Assembly: GCA_009760855.2 (NCBI GenBank)
Contig: WPIO01000035.1
Span: 3,369,001-3,433,000 of the forward strand
Direction of reading: 5' to 3'
DNA: 64,000 nt
Origin: Cristatella mucedo
Lineage: Eukaryota > Bryozoa > Phylactolaemata > Cristatellidae
Position numbers and translations under genes: made by a program. Numbering within the stretch: the first letter of the stretch is position 1; every line of letters starts with the position of its first letter. The notes under the pieces were generated by a model. It saw nothing but the letters and a program-made list of their open reading frames with translations, made no database searches and had not been told where the DNA came from. Below are positions 61,065-64,000 of this stretch, piece by piece.

Positions 61065-61195
61065 TGAGCCGTGACAGCCGAGGAGGTCAGATGCTCGCTC
61101 CTCACACCAGAGGTCATGAGTTCGAATCCTGCAGAGGGTGATTTATTACTGCTAACTGCAAGCGGTGGTGAAAACAGTTTAAGCTCTTCTGCCGC
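61065..61195 (+). mobile_element. SINE1, head and body
   Basis: TTGAGCCGTGACAGCC, B box GAGTTCGAATCCTG, then GCAAGCGGTGGTGA and AAGCTCTTCTGCC. The 3' end is absent here and may be the fragment at 61606-61660. Confidence 0.65.
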
Positions 61196-62116
61196 AGTGA
61201 TTTTGCTTAAATGTCGGTCATTTTAACGTCGGTTTCTGGATTGCGATGTTACAGTTCTGTTGAAAGTGCTTTCTCCTTTTTGTGGTGCTTTGATCTTAAG
61301 TGTATAACTGCAGATACTTGTGATCTTGAGGTCACGGGCATTTAGCTTTAAGGTTTATTGCGAGTTTATCGTTTTATTGGCTTATGAGTTACATTATAAT
61401 TGAATGAGTTATGTTTTGCTAGGGTGAGTCTCTGCCTAGATAGGAGCACGCAGTGGGAAGCAAGACTGAGGGAAGAACGGATGTGTACTGTAACGCTATA
61501 ATGTATGCTGTACCGCTACGAGCGTTGACGGAATACACCAATGATAAAGTTACCCACGGTGTCTGTGATTCGTCTTTTGTGTATCAGCGCGTCTTTGGTG
61601 TCCGAACGTAAGCTTATAGCCCTCATGCAAGAAGAGATTGTTAAATCAGCTAGTATGTTTAGTAATACAGAGTTCAAGGACGTAAAGTAAATGGGCGACA
61701 ATAATTGCCAAACCCGCGACCAATATATGCAGTATTATTCCTTTCGGTAGCTAAGCCTAACTTACATTTTAAATTTCAATTCAATCGGACAATAGTTGGC
61801 CAAGCTATAGAATGTACAGGGTACTAAAGACTAATTTGGGGTATACACTCCGAGACAGACAGCGGTGATGTACAAGCATGTAATAATATGAAAAGAGCCA
61901 AAGTCCTAGTTTAACGGCATAAATATTTGAAGCCCATAAGAAGAAGCGTGTATCTCAAGCTTCACGTTGATTGAGTCCTTATTAGCCAACGTGTGACGTT
62001 CGCAAGACACGTGAGTAGGGGGTAACAAAAAGCTATAAAAGACAGCCAAAGTTGTCATAGCCTCAGCCTAAATAACAAGATCCACAGCTGAGTTGTCATC
62101 TCACTAAGCCCAACTA
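61196..62116. other. No recognisable feature apart from a SINE1 end
   Basis: It holds the fragment at 61606-61660. The 410 bp before that may be an insertion that split a SINE1. Confidence 0.35.
61606..61660 (+). mobile_element. SINE1 3' end fragment
   Basis: CATGCAAGAAGAGATTG followed by TTAAATCAGCTAGTATG, the last third of SINE1. It could be the displaced end of the copy at 61065. Confidence 0.5.
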
Positions 62117-62225
62117 ATAAGGTCCATAATAATAATAATAATACACTTGATAAAGCTCTCACAGAGAACACAATTTCTCTCGGTAGGAACGTAAAATTTG
62201 CGGCAAAGGAAGCTCGATCGAGTGT
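62117..62225 (-). mobile_element. L2-like 3' tail, inverted, ahead of a forward copy
   Basis: AAT repeats, CACTTGATAAAGC, CACAGAGAACACAATTTCTC and GGCAAAGGAAGCTCGATCGA. It lies about 70 bp before a forward L2-like copy. Confidence 0.7.
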
Positions 62226-62296
62226 ACGAGAGACGGAAGAAATGTCTTGCAAGCACAACAAATCTCACAGTCCAAATTTTCGTGGGGCGGTTCACT

Positions 62297-63115
62297 ATTA
62301 TCAGCTCCACAGTCAAATCCGCCTATTTTCAGCTTCATAACATTGCTAAAATTAGGGCTTGTTTAGATAAGGATACCACGTCTAAGTTGGTCCATGCATT
62401 CGTGACATCTCGTCTCGACTTCTGCAACTCACTGCTTACTGGCCTACCAGCATGTGCGATCAGGCGATTGCAGCTGGTGCAAAACTCGGCAGCTAGGCTT
62501 GTCTGTCGTGAGCGTCGCAGTTGCCACATTACTCCACTTCTCGCCGACCTGCACTGGTTACCAGTCAAGCAACGGATTGACTTCAAGGTTTTGTCGCTCA
62601 CTTTTAGGTCTCTTCATTCTATGGCTCCAGCCTATCTTTCAGATATACTACCCCATCAGGCAAAGCATCGTACCACTCGCTTTTCTGAATCCAACAGTCT
62701 AGAAATACCTCGTACAAACCTTAAATCCTTTGGAGACCGTGCATTTAGCTCGTATGCTCCCACAGCCTGGAACTCCCTCCCGACCTGCATCAGAACATCC
62801 CCTGACCTGACCACATTTAAAAGAAACTTAAAAACATACCTATTTAGGACAGCATTTAGTGGGTCCTTGTGATTCGTCCTCGATGTGCTTATGCGTGCTG
62901 ACACTGTTCATGCTGCCACTAACCACATTTGCATGCTGACCCAGTGCATGTAACCCCTAACCATGTTATTCATTTTGTTTGTTTTTCAGGCATGATTTTA
63001 CTTACTATTCTGTTGCGTATCACTTTGCAGCAAATGTAAAGCGCCTAGAAAGAGATTAAGTTCTCTGAGGGCGCTTTATCAAGTGCAATATTATTATTAT
63101 TATTATTATTATTAT
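62297..63115 (+). mobile_element. L2-like retrotransposon, young 3' copy
   Basis: It holds the post-RT coding region in one open frame to the stop after TAFSGSL (62872), then the 3'UTR, tail GCGCCTAGAAAGAGATTAAG and ATT repeats. It is almost identical to 19425-20234 with only scattered substitutions. It lacks the RT catalytic part. Confidence 0.92.
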
Positions 63116-63244
63116 TCAAGATAAATATGAAATTTTCAAGACGCTATTGCTGACATTCAAAGCAGGAGGCTGATTCTAAGGAGTGGAGGAGGTCAATTAA
63201 GTTATGCTAGACATGTACGCCAGTGTCATGCTTTACATTCACTA

Positions 63245-63700
63245 AACAGATGAAATCCACCAAATAGATAAAAATACTCATTTAGAAATTACTCAACCTT
63301 GCCAGACCATTAGGTACGATAGGCGCAATCTGAATAAATGCCATATGTTGGGGAAATATTTGCAGCGTCTCGGATGCTTGAGTGAAGTATTCACCTAAGC
63401 AAATCACAGCTATAAATGGTAAAAACAAGAAGTTGAAATCAACGTAATCTCACGTGAATACAATTGACTTGGCATTTGCAGACTGATTCCCAGTGAATGG
63501 TGTGCTCGCTAGATTTAGTAATATGCAGATACGCACACATCGGAACCGAAACGCTTCGCTAAATAATCACCAACGGCGTGCATAAACAGCAAATGGCCGC
63601 GATGCCGAATCGGTGATCCCTGGATTCAATAGGTGCGGTGATAGTGGACACCTTAGTTACCTCCGCCATCGCGGCAGTAAATTACTTTATCCCTAATGAT
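63245..63700. repeat. Unclassified dispersed repeat, copy 2
   Basis: Same orientation as 40855-41310; shared anchors include CACAGCTATAAATGG, ATTTGCAGACTGATTCCCA and AATAGGTGCGGTGATA. Gaps between anchors differ by small indels. Confidence 0.6.
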
Positions 63701-63784
63701 AGTATATTTTACAAGCAATAGTCACTTCAGCTTAGTCCGGCAAGAAGCGAACGTCTCGCGACGCGTGCGAACGCGTACGCGTAT

Positions 63785-63785
<1 letters not shown>

Positions 63786-63877
<92 letters not shown>

Positions 63878-63878
63878 G

Positions 63879-63910
<32 letters not shown>

Positions 63911-63929
63911 TATATAGATATATAGATAT

Positions 63930-63963
<34 letters not shown>

Positions 63964-63964
63964 C

Positions 63965-64000
<36 letters not shown>
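63786..64000. repeat. Compound (CA)n-(TA)n-(GATA)n microsatellite
   Basis: About 40 CA units, then TATATG/TATA sequence, then GATA repeats to the window end. It probably continues beyond the window. Confidence 0.97.

Overview
This is animal (metazoan) nuclear DNA. The evidence is interspersed, 5'-truncated non-LTR retrotransposons of the L2/CR1 type, tRNA-derived SINEs, MITE-like elements, many long microsatellites, and small genes with GT-AG introns and TATA-type promoters. There are no operons, ribosome binding sites, bacterial genes, rRNA genes or CRISPR arrays. I cannot name the species; a lophotrochozoan or other invertebrate would fit.

Layout. 1-1.8 kb: an antisense L2-like element carrying an inserted SINE. 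1.8-11.5 kb: a GC-rich, gene-bearing block with two tandem segments (about 3.47-5.25 and 9.53-11.46 kb, offset about 6.07 kb). Each holds a minus-strand, two-exon gene for a small secreted cysteine-rich protein (copies A and B). 11.5-31.9 kb: AT-richer repeat land with the best L2-like copy (17.58-20.23 kb) and many fragments and relics. 32.6-33.9 kb: an isolated CpG-rich, promoter-like island. 34-43 kb: sparse DNA with L2 fragments, an unclassified dispersed repeat and a short tandem duplication. 43.5-50.7 kb: a second GC-rich block with a long inverted-repeat element (47.9-48.3 kb) and a third gene of the cysteine-rich family (copy C, 49.8-50.6 kb). 51-64 kb: repeat land again, ending in CA/TA/GATA microsatellites.

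The most notable result is the three-member gene family. Each gene has a short signal-peptide exon ending at a GTGAG donor and a phase-0 intron. The second exon begins after a pyrimidine-AG acceptor with a CCC codon and encodes C-x3-C-x6-C, a basic linker, then C-x6-C-x3-C followed by an Arg-rich tail. The cysteine spacing is mirror-symmetric, which suggests a disulfide-stapled helical hairpin. Copies A and B also share a TATA-like box and, exactly 17 bases further upstream, a 14-base block containing GGATTA. I do not recognise the family and assign no function.

Mobile elements work as a LINE/SINE partnership. The L2-like element ends in a stem-loop-like tail followed by ATT repeats. One SINE family (SINE2) has a closely matching 3' end and is probably mobilised by it. 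A second tRNA-derived family (SINE1) has a different tail. All L2-like copies seen are truncated or frameshifted, but two 3' copies are almost identical to each other, so retrotransposition was recent.
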